From contig CAJUDC010000097.1 of assembly GCA_910584955.1 (NCBI GenBank), positions 1-10,010 on the forward strand: 10,010 bases of DNA, given 5' to 3'. The translations under genes were made by a program, and so were the position numbers. This document shows, in pieces, positions 1 to 8,676 of the stretch (the stretch's first letter is position 1; each line of letters begins with the position of its first letter). Origin of the DNA: an uncultured Paraprevotella sp. (GTDB lineage: Bacteria > Bacteroidota > Bacteroidia > Bacteroidales > Bacteroidaceae). The notes under the pieces are model-generated. The model ran no database searches. It was given only the letters and a program-made list of their open reading frames with translations, and was not told the DNA's origin.

Positions 1-1
1 C

Positions 2-3000
2 CGTTCTGTGACCGGGCGTGTTGTCACGTCGTATGGGCGAACACCTTTGTCCGGTGTGATGATACGGAGCACGGCAGGAGAGGGATATAGTGCGTTGACA
101 GCGGAAGACGGCAGTTTTACGCTGGATGTTCCGATGTATGCAACGTCTTTGGAGGTTTCCTCGCCGGGATATAATGCCGTTCGTGTAGGTCTAAACAAAA
201 GTGGCCGGTTGAAAGAAATCGTTTTGCATTCCGATGCCGTAAAGGGGCTTTATTCGGAAGACGATAATATCACAGGCGATGTGACAACATCGGGCTTTGA
301 TTATAGTTCCGCATTCAATATCGGCACGGAGATCGGTAATCGTTTGGGAGCCGATGTGCGTACGATTTCACGTAGTGCCACTCCGGGCATTGGTAGTTTT
401 ATGACTATCGGAGGATTTAATTCGTTGTCGGCGAATGCTCAGCCGCTCATTGTGATAGATGGTGTGATCATCGACCAGCAATACGGACGCGAGATGCTTC
501 ACAGTGGTTTTTATAACGACCTCCTCAATAACATTAATGTAAATGATATTGAGAAATTGGAGGTTATGAAAAACGGTACGGCCTTGTACGGTGCCAAAGG
601 TGCGAACGGTGTGATTCTGATAAAGACCAAGCGAAATAAAAGTTTGGCCACCCGCATTGATGCGACCGTATCGGGAGGCATCGAGCTGGTTCCGAAGATG
701 TATTCGTTGATGAACGGCAATCAGTATAAGAATTATGCGTCGGAGCTATTGCGTTCGACAGGTACGGATGCCACTTCGTTCAAGTTCTTGAATGCCAATC
801 CCGACTATTATTACTATAATAAATACAATAACAATACGGACTGGGCCGACTATCTCTATCGGGAGGCATTCTCGCAGAATTATGGTATCAGTGTGCAGGG
901 AGGTGGTGATGTTGCCAACTATATGCTGTCGTTGGGGTATACCAATGTACAGAGCACGCTTAAGGAAAATGATGTGAATCGTTTGAACATCCGTTTTAAT
1001 ACGGATATTAAGCTTTCGGATCATTTGAAACTACGGTTCGATGCTTCGTTCAGCAACCAGACGCGCGCTTTGCAGGATGTGGGTGCTCCGGCCGATTACG
1101 ATAACAAGACGGTGACATCGACCAATTATCTGGCTCTGATCAAAAGTCCTATGCTGAGTCCGTATTCTTATGCCAATGGGCAGATCTCGACCAGACATTA
1201 TGACATTGTCGATGAGGATTATTTGGATGAAGCTTTGGCTTCTTTGGGCAATATCAACTATCGTCTGGCCAATCCGCTTTGTATTAATGAATACGGAACG
1301 GCGGAAAACAAGAACTACTTTGAGAACAGCTATGTGAATATTGCTGTGACGCCTCGTTGGGAAATCAATAAGCATTTGTCCTTACAGTCGTTGTTCAGTT
1401 ATACACTGGTGAATACGAACGAGAAGTATTACGTGGCTATCAATGGAGTACCTTCTTATTACGTGGAGGCGCTTCAGGCTACGGTGGACAACGAGATACA
1501 ATCGCTCTTTTCCAAGCAGAATTCCATTATGAGCGATACGAAGCTGGAGTGGTCCAATCGGTATGGAGCCCATTCCGTTAATTTGCTGGGCGGTTTCCGC
1601 TACATGAATGAAAGTTATTCTCTAAATACGCAAAAAGGTTACAACACCGGAAACGATAAGACGCCGTATATTAATAATTGTAGTTTCAAAAGCTCTACAG
1701 GAGCCAATGACAACTGGGCCTCTATGTCTTGGTATGCTCAGGCTCAGTACAATTACAAGCAGCGGTATTATTTGCAGGGTGACATGGGTATTGAGACTTC
1801 TTCCTTGTTCGGTCGTGATGCGAAAGACGGCTTTAAACTGGGCGGTGTCGTATGGGGTGTTTTCCCCAGTTTGCAGGCCGGTTGGGTGGCAAGCAACGAA
1901 GATTGGTTTCATCTGAAAGGCATCGATTACTTGAAGATTATTGCGGGTTACGGTCTAAGCGGTAACGACAATATCGGCTTCGGGGCTTCCCGTTCTTATT
2001 TCAAGAGTAATTTGTTTTTGAATAAGGTGCCTGCTTTGTCTTTGGCCAACATCGGTAATACGGAACTGCAATGGGAGACTACGAAACGTTTCAATGCCGG
2101 TTTTGAGATGAACATGCTGGACAACCGGTTAAGCGCCCGTTTCAATTATTTCTTAAGCAAGACCGACAATCTGCTTACCTATAAGGAGCTGAATATGATT
2201 ACCGGTTTGGAGAAGAATTGGAGCAACGGCGGTTCGCTGGAGAACCAAGGTTTTGATGTGGCAGTAAGCGGTCATCTGATATCCCGTAATGACTGGAACT
2301 GGGAGCTGGGAGCCAGTGTGGGACATTATGTGAATAAACTGACGAAATTGCCTGATGCAAAAGAATACATCGACACGGAACTTTACGGGGCTACCGTACG
2401 TTCTCAGATAGGTGGACCGGTATCTCAATTCTATGGCTATCGCACGGCAAAGACACAGAACGGTACGTGCGTATATGCCACTACCGAGGAAGCCAAGGCC
2501 GATGGTCTGTATTTTGTGGGTGAGAACGGTACCGACCGCTATGAATTCGGCGCCGGTGACGTTAAATTTGTGGATATGAACGGTGACGGTAGAATCGATG
2601 AGAACGACCGTACGGTTATCGGCAATCCGAATCCCGATATTTACGGTAACATCTTTACTTCTTTGAGCTATAAGCGTATTCGTCTGGATGTTGGATTTAA
2701 TTACAGTCTGGGCGGGGATGTATATAATTATGTACGTTCTCAGCTCGAAGGAGGCAGCCGTTTCATGAACCAGAGTAGCGCCATGACATCCCGTTGGACG
2801 TCGGAAGGTCAGATTACGGACATACCTAAGGCTGTTTTCGGCGATCCTATGGGGAATGCCCGCTTCAGCGACCGTTGGATTGAAGATGGCAGTTACCTGC
2901 GTTTGCGCAACGTCACGCTGAGCTATCAGGTGCCTATCAACAATACATATATTCAGGGCATCACCGTGTGGGGACAGGCCAACAATCTGTTCACGCTGTC

Positions 3001-3121
3001 TAAGTATCTCGGCACCGATCCCGAGTTCTCAATGGGCAACAGCGTGCTGGAACAAGGCATAGATCGCGGTCTGTTGTCACAGGGACGCAGTTTCTATTTA
3101 GGTGTTAAAATCAACCTTTAA
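2..3121 (+). CDS. SusC/RagA-family TonB-dependent outer-membrane transporter (5' partial)
   Basis: This is an outer-membrane barrel that, with the SusD-like lipoprotein downstream, imports a ligand (often an oligosaccharide or peptide) using TonB energy. The frame is open to the left edge, so the signal peptide and true start are missing; the GTG at 8 is an internal valine. Numbering from the codon at 2, 1039 residues are present. Residues 3-80 form a carboxypeptidase-regulatory-like beta-sandwich (PLSGV, EDGSFTLDVP, SSPGY). The plug follows, with PLIVIDGV around D153 and GAKGANGVILIKTK near 200. The rest is barrel, with a DxNxDG calcium-type loop at 858-869, DRWIEDGSYLRLRN near 960 and a C-terminal strand ending FYLGVKINL. 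This order and length are typical of SusC. The plug reads TIGGFNSL where most members have an IRG motif. The family call is secure; the substrate is unknown. Confidence 0.95.
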   Translation, partial: RSVTGRVVTSYGRTPLSGVMIRSTAGEGYSALTAEDGSFTLDVPMYATSLEVSSPGYNAVRVGLNKSGRLKEIVLHSDAVKGLYSEDDNITGDVTTSGFDYSSAFNIGTEIGNRLGADVRTISRSATPGIGSFMTIGGFNSLSANAQPLIVIDGVIIDQQYGREMLHSGFYNDLLNNINVNDIEKLEVMKNGTALYGAKGANGVILIKTKRNKSLATRIDATVSGGIELVPKMYSLMNGNQYKNYASELLRSTGTDATSFKFLNANPDYYYYNKYNNNTDWADYLYREAFSQNYGISVQGGGDVANYMLSLGYTNVQSTLKENDVNRLNIRFNTDIKLSDHLKLRFDASFSNQTRALQDVGAPADYDNKTVTSTNYLALIKSPMLSPYSYANGQISTRHYDIVDEDYLDEALASLGNINYRLANPLCINEYGTAENKNYFENSYVNIAVTPRWEINKHLSLQSLFSYTLVNTNEKYYVAINGVPSYYVEALQATVDNEIQSLFSKQNSIMSDTKLEWSNRYGAHSVNLLGGFRYMNESYSLNTQKGYNTGNDKTPYINNCSFKSSTGANDNWASMSWYAQAQYNYKQRYYLQGDMGIETSSLFGRDAKDGFKLGGVVWGVFPSLQAGWVASNEDWFHLKGIDYLKIIAGYGLSGNDNIGFGASRSYFKSNLFLNKVPALSLANIGNTELQWETTKRFNAGFEMNMLDNRLSARFNYFLSKTDNLLTYKELNMITGLEKNWSNGGSLENQGFDVAVSGHLISRNDWNWELGASVGHYVNKLTKLPDAKEYIDTELYGATVRSQIGGPVSQFYGYRTAKTQNGTCVYATTEEAKADGLYFVGENGTDRYEFGAGDVKFVDMNGDGRIDENDRTVIGNPNPDIYGNIFTSLSYKRIRLDVGFNYSLGGDVYNYVRSQLEGGSRFMNQSSAMTSRWTSEGQITDIPKAVFGDPMGNARFSDRWIEDGSYLRLRNVTLSYQVPINNTYIQGITVWGQANNLFTLSKYLGTDPEFSMGNSVLEQGIDRGLLSQGRSFYLGVKINL

Positions 3122-3131
3122 ATCTACGGAC

Positions 3132-5006
3132 ATGAAATTAAAAACATATTTTCTACAAATCCTGTTGGCCGGTGTGTGTGCCGGTACGACCGCTTCGTGC
3201 GACGATATGCTTGATATGGGCAACGACTATGTGGTGTATGCCGATAAGAGTCATTTAATATCGCCGGCTGATACGGTTAACTCCGTTTTGGGTATCCTGA
3301 ATAAGTTGCAGGGAATAGCCGTGCGTACCCATTTGTTGGGGGAAGTGCGTGGCGACCTTGTGAAAGTGAATAATGTGGCGATAGCCGATTTAAAAGAGCT
3401 GGCCGATTTTACTATTTCCGAGGAGAATCAGTATAATCAGCCGCGTGATTATTATGCTGTCATCAACAACTGCAACTATTTCCTGGCGTATGCCGATACG
3501 TCGCTGATGAACAACCGCAACGAAAAGATCTTCCAGCGTGAATATGCCGCCGTGCGCTCCATTCGTGCCTGGACCTATCTGCAATTGGCACTGAATTACG
3601 GCAGGGTTCCTTTGGTTACTACGCCTGTTCTTACGGAACTGGATTCAAAGAAAGACTATCCGATGCTGTCGTTGGAGGGTATCTGTGATTATTTCATTAA
3701 TGATCTGCAGCCTTATAAAAACATCGACTTGCCCGATTATTCCAAGATTGACGACCGCATTAATCCGCATTTGTGCTTTTTCCCGGTTCCGGTAGTATTG
3801 GGCGACTTGCTGTTGTGGAAAGGAGCGATTTCTCAGAATCCCCTTTATTCCCGTCAGGCGGCCCAGTCCTATTACGACTGGATCAAGACGGAACGTTCGT
3901 ACAAGGGCTTTACCCGTACCGGACAATGGCGAAGAGAATGGTCGTCTTCCGCATTGGAATCCGGCGAATACTATATGGTAAACAGTTGGTCTAGCGGTGT
4001 GAGTATGCCGTTTACGAGTAGCGATGTGACTGCTTATGGCGGCTACGGAAATGAAATGTTTACGATAATTCCGATGGACTCCGCAGCCAACGACGGTTAT
4101 TACAACCGCTTACGTGATTTGTATAATACTACGGAGAACAACGATTACCAGGCTTCTTTGTCGCCTTCCCGGTGTATGATTCAATACAGTGAATCGCAAG
4201 CCTATTGTGGAGAGACGTCGGCAGGTACGTTGGTTTATCCTACCAAGGAGGATATAGATGAGGAGGAGATGCCTTACGGAGCCGGTGATTTGCGTTTGTC
4301 CGGTCGTCTGACTACGGGCCGATACCGGGTAAACGGCGTATATACCGATATGCAAAAGATAGACAAGACGAATCTTCAGGATATTTATATCTATCGGGTA
4401 GGGCAGATTTATCTGCGTATGGCCGAAGCATTGAACCATGCCGGTTTTCCTCGTTTTGCTTATGCCATTCTGAGCACAGGCTTGAGCAATAATGTGATTG
4501 AGAAGTATGTGTTGCCTTATTGCGGCACCACGGCAGATACGTTGTGGGTGAAGAATTTCGATTTCCCCAATGCTTATTTCTCAACGCCTGTAGATGTGTC
4601 AACCGATTATACGATGATCGGATTACACTCGCGGGGTAGCGGAAATACGGTCAAGAACGAGCGCTATCTGGTATCGGCTTATACCGACAGTACCGATTAT
4701 CCGAAAGATCCGTCTTCACTGACGTTCGCAGCCGATTCTGCGGCTTGGGCAGCTCGTGCACAGGCCCGTGAGATCGTTTTGGTGGACAGTTTGATTGATA
4801 ACGAACAGGTTTTGGAAACCTCTTTCGAGGGATGTCGTTTTTATGACATCATGCGTATGGCCTTGCGCAAGGGCGATCCCGTTTATCTGGCCGATAAGGT
4901 GAGCCGTCGTAACGGAAACGGCGAGGTCGACACGCGTCTGAAGGCCTTACTTTCCGATCAGCGCAACTGGTATCTGTCCTGGAAGGGTCAGATCGGTCTT
5001 AAGTAG
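3132..5006 (+). CDS. SusD/RagB-family surface lipoprotein (nutrient-binding partner of SusC)
   Basis: This 624-residue protein should sit as a lipid-anchored lid over the SusC barrel and capture ligand at the cell surface. Residues 1-22 are a lipoprotein signal peptide (MKLK, then a hydrophobic run) ending in lipobox TASC, with Cys23 as the acylated residue. D24 and D25 follow directly, consistent with the acidic surface-export signal of Bacteroidota lipoproteins. The helical TPR-like fold is marked by AAVRSIRAWTYLQLALNYG at about 139-157, followed by VPLVTTP. The family C-terminal signature FEGCRFYDIMR starts at residue 565. I chose ATG 3132 because it begins the signal peptide; a GTG at 3102 would add ten residues overlapping susC. 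It starts 10 bases after the susC stop, so the two are almost certainly one operon. The ligand cannot be read from sequence. Confidence 0.95.
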   Translation: MKLKTYFLQILLAGVCAGTTASCDDMLDMGNDYVVYADKSHLISPADTVNSVLGILNKLQGIAVRTHLLGEVRGDLVKVNNVAIADLKELADFTISEENQYNQPRDYYAVINNCNYFLAYADTSLMNNRNEKIFQREYAAVRSIRAWTYLQLALNYGRVPLVTTPVLTELDSKKDYPMLSLEGICDYFINDLQPYKNIDLPDYSKIDDRINPHLCFFPVPVVLGDLLLWKGAISQNPLYSRQAAQSYYDWIKTERSYKGFTRTGQWRREWSSSALESGEYYMVNSWSSGVSMPFTSSDVTAYGGYGNEMFTIIPMDSAANDGYYNRLRDLYNTTENNDYQASLSPSRCMIQYSESQAYCGETSAGTLVYPTKEDIDEEEMPYGAGDLRLSGRLTTGRYRVNGVYTDMQKIDKTNLQDIYIYRVGQIYLRMAEALNHAGFPRFAYAILSTGLSNNVIEKYVLPYCGTTADTLWVKNFDFPNAYFSTPVDVSTDYTMIGLHSRGSGNTVKNERYLVSAYTDSTDYPKDPSSLTFAADSAAWAARAQAREIVLVDSLIDNEQVLETSFEGCRFYDIMRMALRKGDPVYLADKVSRRNGNGEVDTRLKALLSDQRNWYLSWKGQIGLK

Positions 5007-5016
5007 TTCTCGTTAA

Positions 5017-5030
5017 AAGACGTTTGTCTT
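5017..5030 (+). other. Small hairpin just after susD
   Basis: AAGAC at 5017-5021 and GTCTT at 5026-5030 form a 5-bp stem with a GTTT tetraloop, preceded by an A run and followed by CTT. It lies 10 bases after the susD stop and 4 bases before the larger hairpin. Five pairs is weak and may be chance; it could also help protect or terminate the 3' end of the transcript. Confidence 0.3.
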
Positions 5031-5034
5031 CTTC

Positions 5035-5080
5035 TGCCCCGCAGGATCCGCCGATGCGTTTTCTGCGGGGCATATTCTTT
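5035..5080 (+). terminator. Predicted intrinsic terminator of the susC-susD operon
   Basis: TGCCCCGCAG at 5035-5044 pairs perfectly with CTGCGGGGCA at 5063-5072, a 10-bp GC-rich stem around an 18-base loop. The loop could add a G-T and an A-T pair at the stem top. The stem is followed by TATTCTTT, a T-rich but interrupted tract. It begins 28 bases after the susD stop and precedes the ileS promoter, as expected for the end of the uptake operon. The stem is clear; the imperfect T tract leaves termination efficiency uncertain. Confidence 0.75.
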
Positions 5081-5132
5081 ATCCGACCGTTGCGTGGTGC
5101 GCATCTTTTTGTACAATTTATCATGGTTTTTC

Positions 5133-5163
5133 TTTCCCTCTCGGGATTAAATTCGTAATTTTG
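5133..5163 (+). promoter_or_regulatory. Predicted Bacteroidota-type promoter for ileS
   Basis: TAATTTTG at 5156-5163 fits the Bacteroidota -7 consensus TAnnTTTG exactly. Nineteen bases upstream, TTTC at 5133-5136 matches three of four positions of the -33 box TTTG, at the usual spacing. Transcription should begin a few bases after the -7 box, near 5168-5172, leaving a leader of about 35-40 bases. That is too short for a T-box or riboswitch. The site lies in the only real gap between the two gene groups. No start-site data are available, so this is prediction. Confidence 0.65.
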
Positions 5164-5206
5164 CGGGCACTAGTGTAGGTAATAACAGTAACGGAAAGAT
5201 ATTTTT

Positions 5207-8200
5207 ATGGGAAAGAAATTTGCAGAACGTGCTCGTCTGAATCTTTCGGAAGTCAATAAAGAGGTATTAGCACAGTGGGATGCAACGGATGTATTTCACA
5301 AAAGTATGACGGAACGTGAGGGATGTCCTTCTTTTATTTTCTTTGAAGGGCCTCCGTCGGCCAACGGCCATCCCGGCATTCATCATGTGCTGGCCCGATC
5401 CATTAAAGATACTTTTTGCCGTTTCAAGACCATGAAAGGTTTTCTGGTGAAGCGCAAGGCCGGTTGGGACACGCACGGACTTCCCGTGGAGTTGGGTGTG
5501 GAGAAAGAGCTGGGCATTACCAAAGAAGACATCGGTAAGACCATCTCTATCGAAGCTTACAACAGCCGGTGCCGCAAGAATGTAATGATGTATACCGAGG
5601 AGTGGACGGACCTGAGCCACAAGATGGGCTATTGGGTCGACATGGAGCATCCTTACATCACCTATGATAATAAATACATTGAAACGTTGTGGTGGCTGCT
5701 GAAACAGTTGTATGAAAAGAACCTGTTGTACAAGGGATACACCATTCAGCCCTATTCGCCGGCTGCCGGTACGGGATTGAGTTCGCATGAGCTTAATCAG
5801 CCCGGTTGTTACCGCGATGTGAAGGACACCACCGTGACGGCCCAGTTCCGAATGACGGATCCCCGCCCCGAAATGACCGGATGGGGAGACGCCTATTTCC
5901 TGGCATGGACCACTACACCTTGGACCCTGTCTTCGAATACCGCTCTTTGTGTGGGGCCGAAAATCGAATACGTCTGTGTGCGCACTTATAATATGTATAC
6001 GGGCAATCCCGTGACGGTGGTGATGGCCAAAGCCCGTCTGAATGCTTACTTTAATCTCAGTGGCGAGAACCGGCCTTTGGAAGATTATAAGCCCGGTGAT
6101 AAAGTGATTCCGTATCAGGTGGTGGCCGAATATGTCGGAACCGATCTGGTGGGTATGCGCTACGAGCAGTTGATGCCGTGGGTAACCCCCGATGGCGATG
6201 CGTTCCGCGTGATTCCCGGCGATTACGTCACTACCGAAGACGGTACGGGTATCGTGCATATCGCACCTACGTTCGGTGCCGACGACGCGCAGGTGGCCAA
6301 GGCTGCGGGCATAGCGCCTTTGCAAATGGTTGACAAGAAAGGCGAGTTGCGTCCGTTAGTAGATCTCACGGGCAAGTTCTACGCCTTGGCCGATTTGGAC
6401 GAGGAGTTTGTGGCAGCCCGGGTGAACACCGCTTTGTACAGTGCTTGGGAAGGCGCATACGTGAAGAACGCCTATGACGAAACGAAGGGCGAGAAAGACG
6501 AGACACTCGATGTGGCTCTTTGCATGGATCTGAAGCAGAAGGGACAAGCATTCAAGATAGAAAAGCACGTGCACAACTACCCGCATTGCTGGCGTACCGA
6601 CAAACCCATTTTGTATTATCCGCTCGACAGTTGGTTTATCAAGAGTACGGCTGTCAAGGAACGCATGATGGAACTGAACCGGACCATCAACTGGAAACCG
6701 GCTTCTACGGGAACGGGCCGTTTCGGTAAATGGCTGGAGAATCTGAATGACTGGAACCTCAGCCGTAGCCGTTATTGGGGCACTCCTTTGCCCATTTGGC
6801 GTTCGGAAGAGGGAGAGGAGCGCTGTATCGGTTCCGTGGCTGAACTGTACGAGGAGATCGAAAAAGCCGTTGCAGCCGGTGTGATGAAGGCGAATCCGCT
6901 TCGTGAGAAAGGTTTTGTCCCCGGAGATTATACGCAGGAAAACTACGACAAGATAGATTTGCACCGTCCGTTTGTAGACGATGTGATATTGGTAAGTCCC
7001 GCAGGACATCCGATGAAGCGCGAGACGGATCTGATAGACGTATGGTTCGATTCCGGTGCCATGCCGTATGCACAGATCCATTACCCGTTCGAACATAAGG
7101 AGGAACTGGATAACCGTACGGTTTATCCGGCCGATTTCATTGCCGAAGGAGTGGACCAGACGCGCGGATGGTTCTTTACCCTCCACGCCATTTCCACGAT
7201 GATCTTCGACAGTGTAGCCTATAAGGCTGTCATATCCAACGGACTGGTGCTCGACAAAAACGGGATGAAGATGTCCAAGCGTCTGGGCAATGCCGTGGAT
7301 CCTTTCGGAGCCATTGAAAAGTACGGTTCCGATGCCGTGCGTTGGTATATGATCACCAACTCGTCGCCTTGGGACAACCTGAAATTCGACGAGGCCGGAG
7401 TGCAGGAAGTGGCCCGTACATTCTTCGGCAAGCTCTTCCAGACGTATTCTTTCCTGGCCATGTACGCCAATGTGGACGGTTGGTGCTATGACGAACCCGA
7501 AGTGCCGATGAGCGAACGTCCCGAGATAGACCGTTGGATTCTTTCCGAACTGAACACGTTGGTAAGGGAGGTGGAAACCTGCTACGAAGACTATGAGCCT
7601 ACGCGTGCCGGACGGTTGATACAGGATTTTGTCATCGACAATGTGAGCAACTGGTTTGTACGTCTCAGCCGTAAACGTTTCTGGGGCAGTAGCATGAGTA
7701 CCGACAAGCGTTCGGCTTATCAGGCACTGTACACCTGTCTGGAGACGGTGGCCAAGTTGATGGCGCCTATAGCTCCCTATTATGCCGACAGGCTCTATGC
7801 CGATCTGAATGCCGCAACCGGCCGTGACACGACCGTGAGCATTCACCTGGCCGCTTTCCCTGTCTATGACGAAGCGCGGGTGGATAAAGAACTGGAGTGC
7901 CGTATGGAACTGGCCCAGCAGATCACCTCAATGGTGCTTTCGCTCCGCAAGCGCGAGCGCATTGTGGTGAAGCAGCCCCTGCAGTGTATTTCCATACCCG
8001 TGACCGACGCCGCCCAGCGTGAGCGCATCGAGGCTGTCAAGCAGTTGATTCTGGACGAAGTCAACGTTAAGGAACTGCAATTTGTGGAAGGCAGCGGCAT
8101 GTTGGTGAAAAAGGTGAAATGTAATTTCCGTACGATGGGCAAGAAATTCGGCAAGCAGATGAAGAGCGTAGCTGCCGCTGTAGATGCGCTGACCCAGGAA

Positions 8201-8629
8201 CAGATTGCCGAGCTGGAGAGCCGGACTTCTCTGACGGTGGGGCTGGCCGATGGTACGACGGCAGTGATCGAAGCTGCCGATGTGGAGATTTTCAGCGAGG
8301 ATATACCCGGCTGGACGGTGGCCAACGAAGGAAGTCTGACGGTGGCGCTGGATATTACGCTGACCGACGAATTGCGCAACGAAGGTATTGCCCGCGAACT
8401 GATCAAGCGCATACAGAACATCCGCAAAAGCAGTGGGTTTGAGATCACCGACCGTATCACGGTGGTGTTGTCGAGCCAGGAACAGACGGATAAGGCTGTA
8501 GCGGCCTATCGGGATTATATTTGCGGTCAGGTACTGGCCGATGCGCTGACGGTAGCCGATACGGTGGACAACGGGACGGAACTGGATTTCGAGGAGTACA
8601 AACTCACCGTGAAAGTCGCCAAAGCCTGA
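5207..8629 (+). CDS. ileS: Isoleucyl-tRNA synthetase, type 2 (IleRS2)
   Basis: This cytoplasmic class I enzyme charges tRNA-Ile with isoleucine and hydrolyses mischarged valyl-tRNA. At 1140 residues it is full length for the type 2 (eukaryote-like) form. The Rossmann signature, in the ANGHPGIHH segment, is GIHH at residues 57-60, not the usual HXGH. The CP1 editing domain (about 190-390) has WTTTPWTLSSN at 234-244 and GTGIVHIAPTFGADD at 346-360, including the expected aspartate. Catalytic-core motifs follow: DVWFDSG 611-617, GVDQTRGWFF 648-657 and KMSKR 688-692. The helical anticodon-binding domain begins near DRWILSEL (775) and includes NVSNWFVRLSRKRFW (812). The C-terminal region, with MGKKFGKQMK at 977, matches the IleRS2 extension. 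ATG 5207 starts a family-like N-terminus after an AT-rich stretch. It is the first gene of a cluster with the DksA-like gene and lspA. Confidence 0.98.
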   Translation: MGKKFAERARLNLSEVNKEVLAQWDATDVFHKSMTEREGCPSFIFFEGPPSANGHPGIHHVLARSIKDTFCRFKTMKGFLVKRKAGWDTHGLPVELGVEKELGITKEDIGKTISIEAYNSRCRKNVMMYTEEWTDLSHKMGYWVDMEHPYITYDNKYIETLWWLLKQLYEKNLLYKGYTIQPYSPAAGTGLSSHELNQPGCYRDVKDTTVTAQFRMTDPRPEMTGWGDAYFLAWTTTPWTLSSNTALCVGPKIEYVCVRTYNMYTGNPVTVVMAKARLNAYFNLSGENRPLEDYKPGDKVIPYQVVAEYVGTDLVGMRYEQLMPWVTPDGDAFRVIPGDYVTTEDGTGIVHIAPTFGADDAQVAKAAGIAPLQMVDKKGELRPLVDLTGKFYALADLDEEFVAARVNTALYSAWEGAYVKNAYDETKGEKDETLDVALCMDLKQKGQAFKIEKHVHNYPHCWRTDKPILYYPLDSWFIKSTAVKERMMELNRTINWKPASTGTGRFGKWLENLNDWNLSRSRYWGTPLPIWRSEEGEERCIGSVAELYEEIEKAVAAGVMKANPLREKGFVPGDYTQENYDKIDLHRPFVDDVILVSPAGHPMKRETDLIDVWFDSGAMPYAQIHYPFEHKEELDNRTVYPADFIAEGVDQTRGWFFTLHAISTMIFDSVAYKAVISNGLVLDKNGMKMSKRLGNAVDPFGAIEKYGSDAVRWYMITNSSPWDNLKFDEAGVQEVARTFFGKLFQTYSFLAMYANVDGWCYDEPEVPMSERPEIDRWILSELNTLVREVETCYEDYEPTRAGRLIQDFVIDNVSNWFVRLSRKRFWGSSMSTDKRSAYQALYTCLETVAKLMAPIAPYYADRLYADLNAATGRDTTVSIHLAAFPVYDEARVDKELECRMELAQQITSMVLSLRKRERIVVKQPLQCISIPVTDAAQRERIEAVKQLILDEVNVKELQFVEGSGMLVKKVKCNFRTMGKKFGKQMKSVAAAVDALTQEQIAELESRTSLTVGLADGTTAVIEAADVEIFSEDIPGWTVANEGSLTVALDITLTDELRNEGIARELIKRIQNIRKSSGFEITDRITVVLSSQEQTDKAVAAYRDYICGQVLADALTVADTVDNGTELDFEEYKLTVKVAKA

Positions 8630-8676
8630 TGCCGGTTAGGGCGGACGAATGAGTAACAGTATAAAAAAAGAAGACA

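Noticed and set aside
2573..2608. EF-hand-like loop in SusC (DxNxDGxIxxxD) as a new calcium-sensing feature
   Set aside because: This loop is common in SusC-family barrels, so it is noted in the gene entry but is not unusual.
3102..3131. Alternative GTG start of the SusD-like gene
   Set aside because: It would overlap the susC end and add ten residues before a standard lipoprotein signal peptide that starts naturally at ATG 3132.
5164..5206. T-box or other tRNA-sensing leader before ileS
   Set aside because: The predicted leader is only about 35-40 bases, with no T-box sequence and no stem pairs.
5267..6325. A 352-codon open frame on the - strand at the start of ileS
   Set aside because: It is also antisense to highly conserved IleRS motifs, including the active-site signature, and the His/Arg-rich product looks like a complement artefact.
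6356..7846. A 496-codon open frame on the - strand inside ileS
   Set aside because: It lies fully antisense to a conserved ileS coding region, and its product has no recognisable motif. Long antisense frames are expected opposite a long gene with biased codon use.
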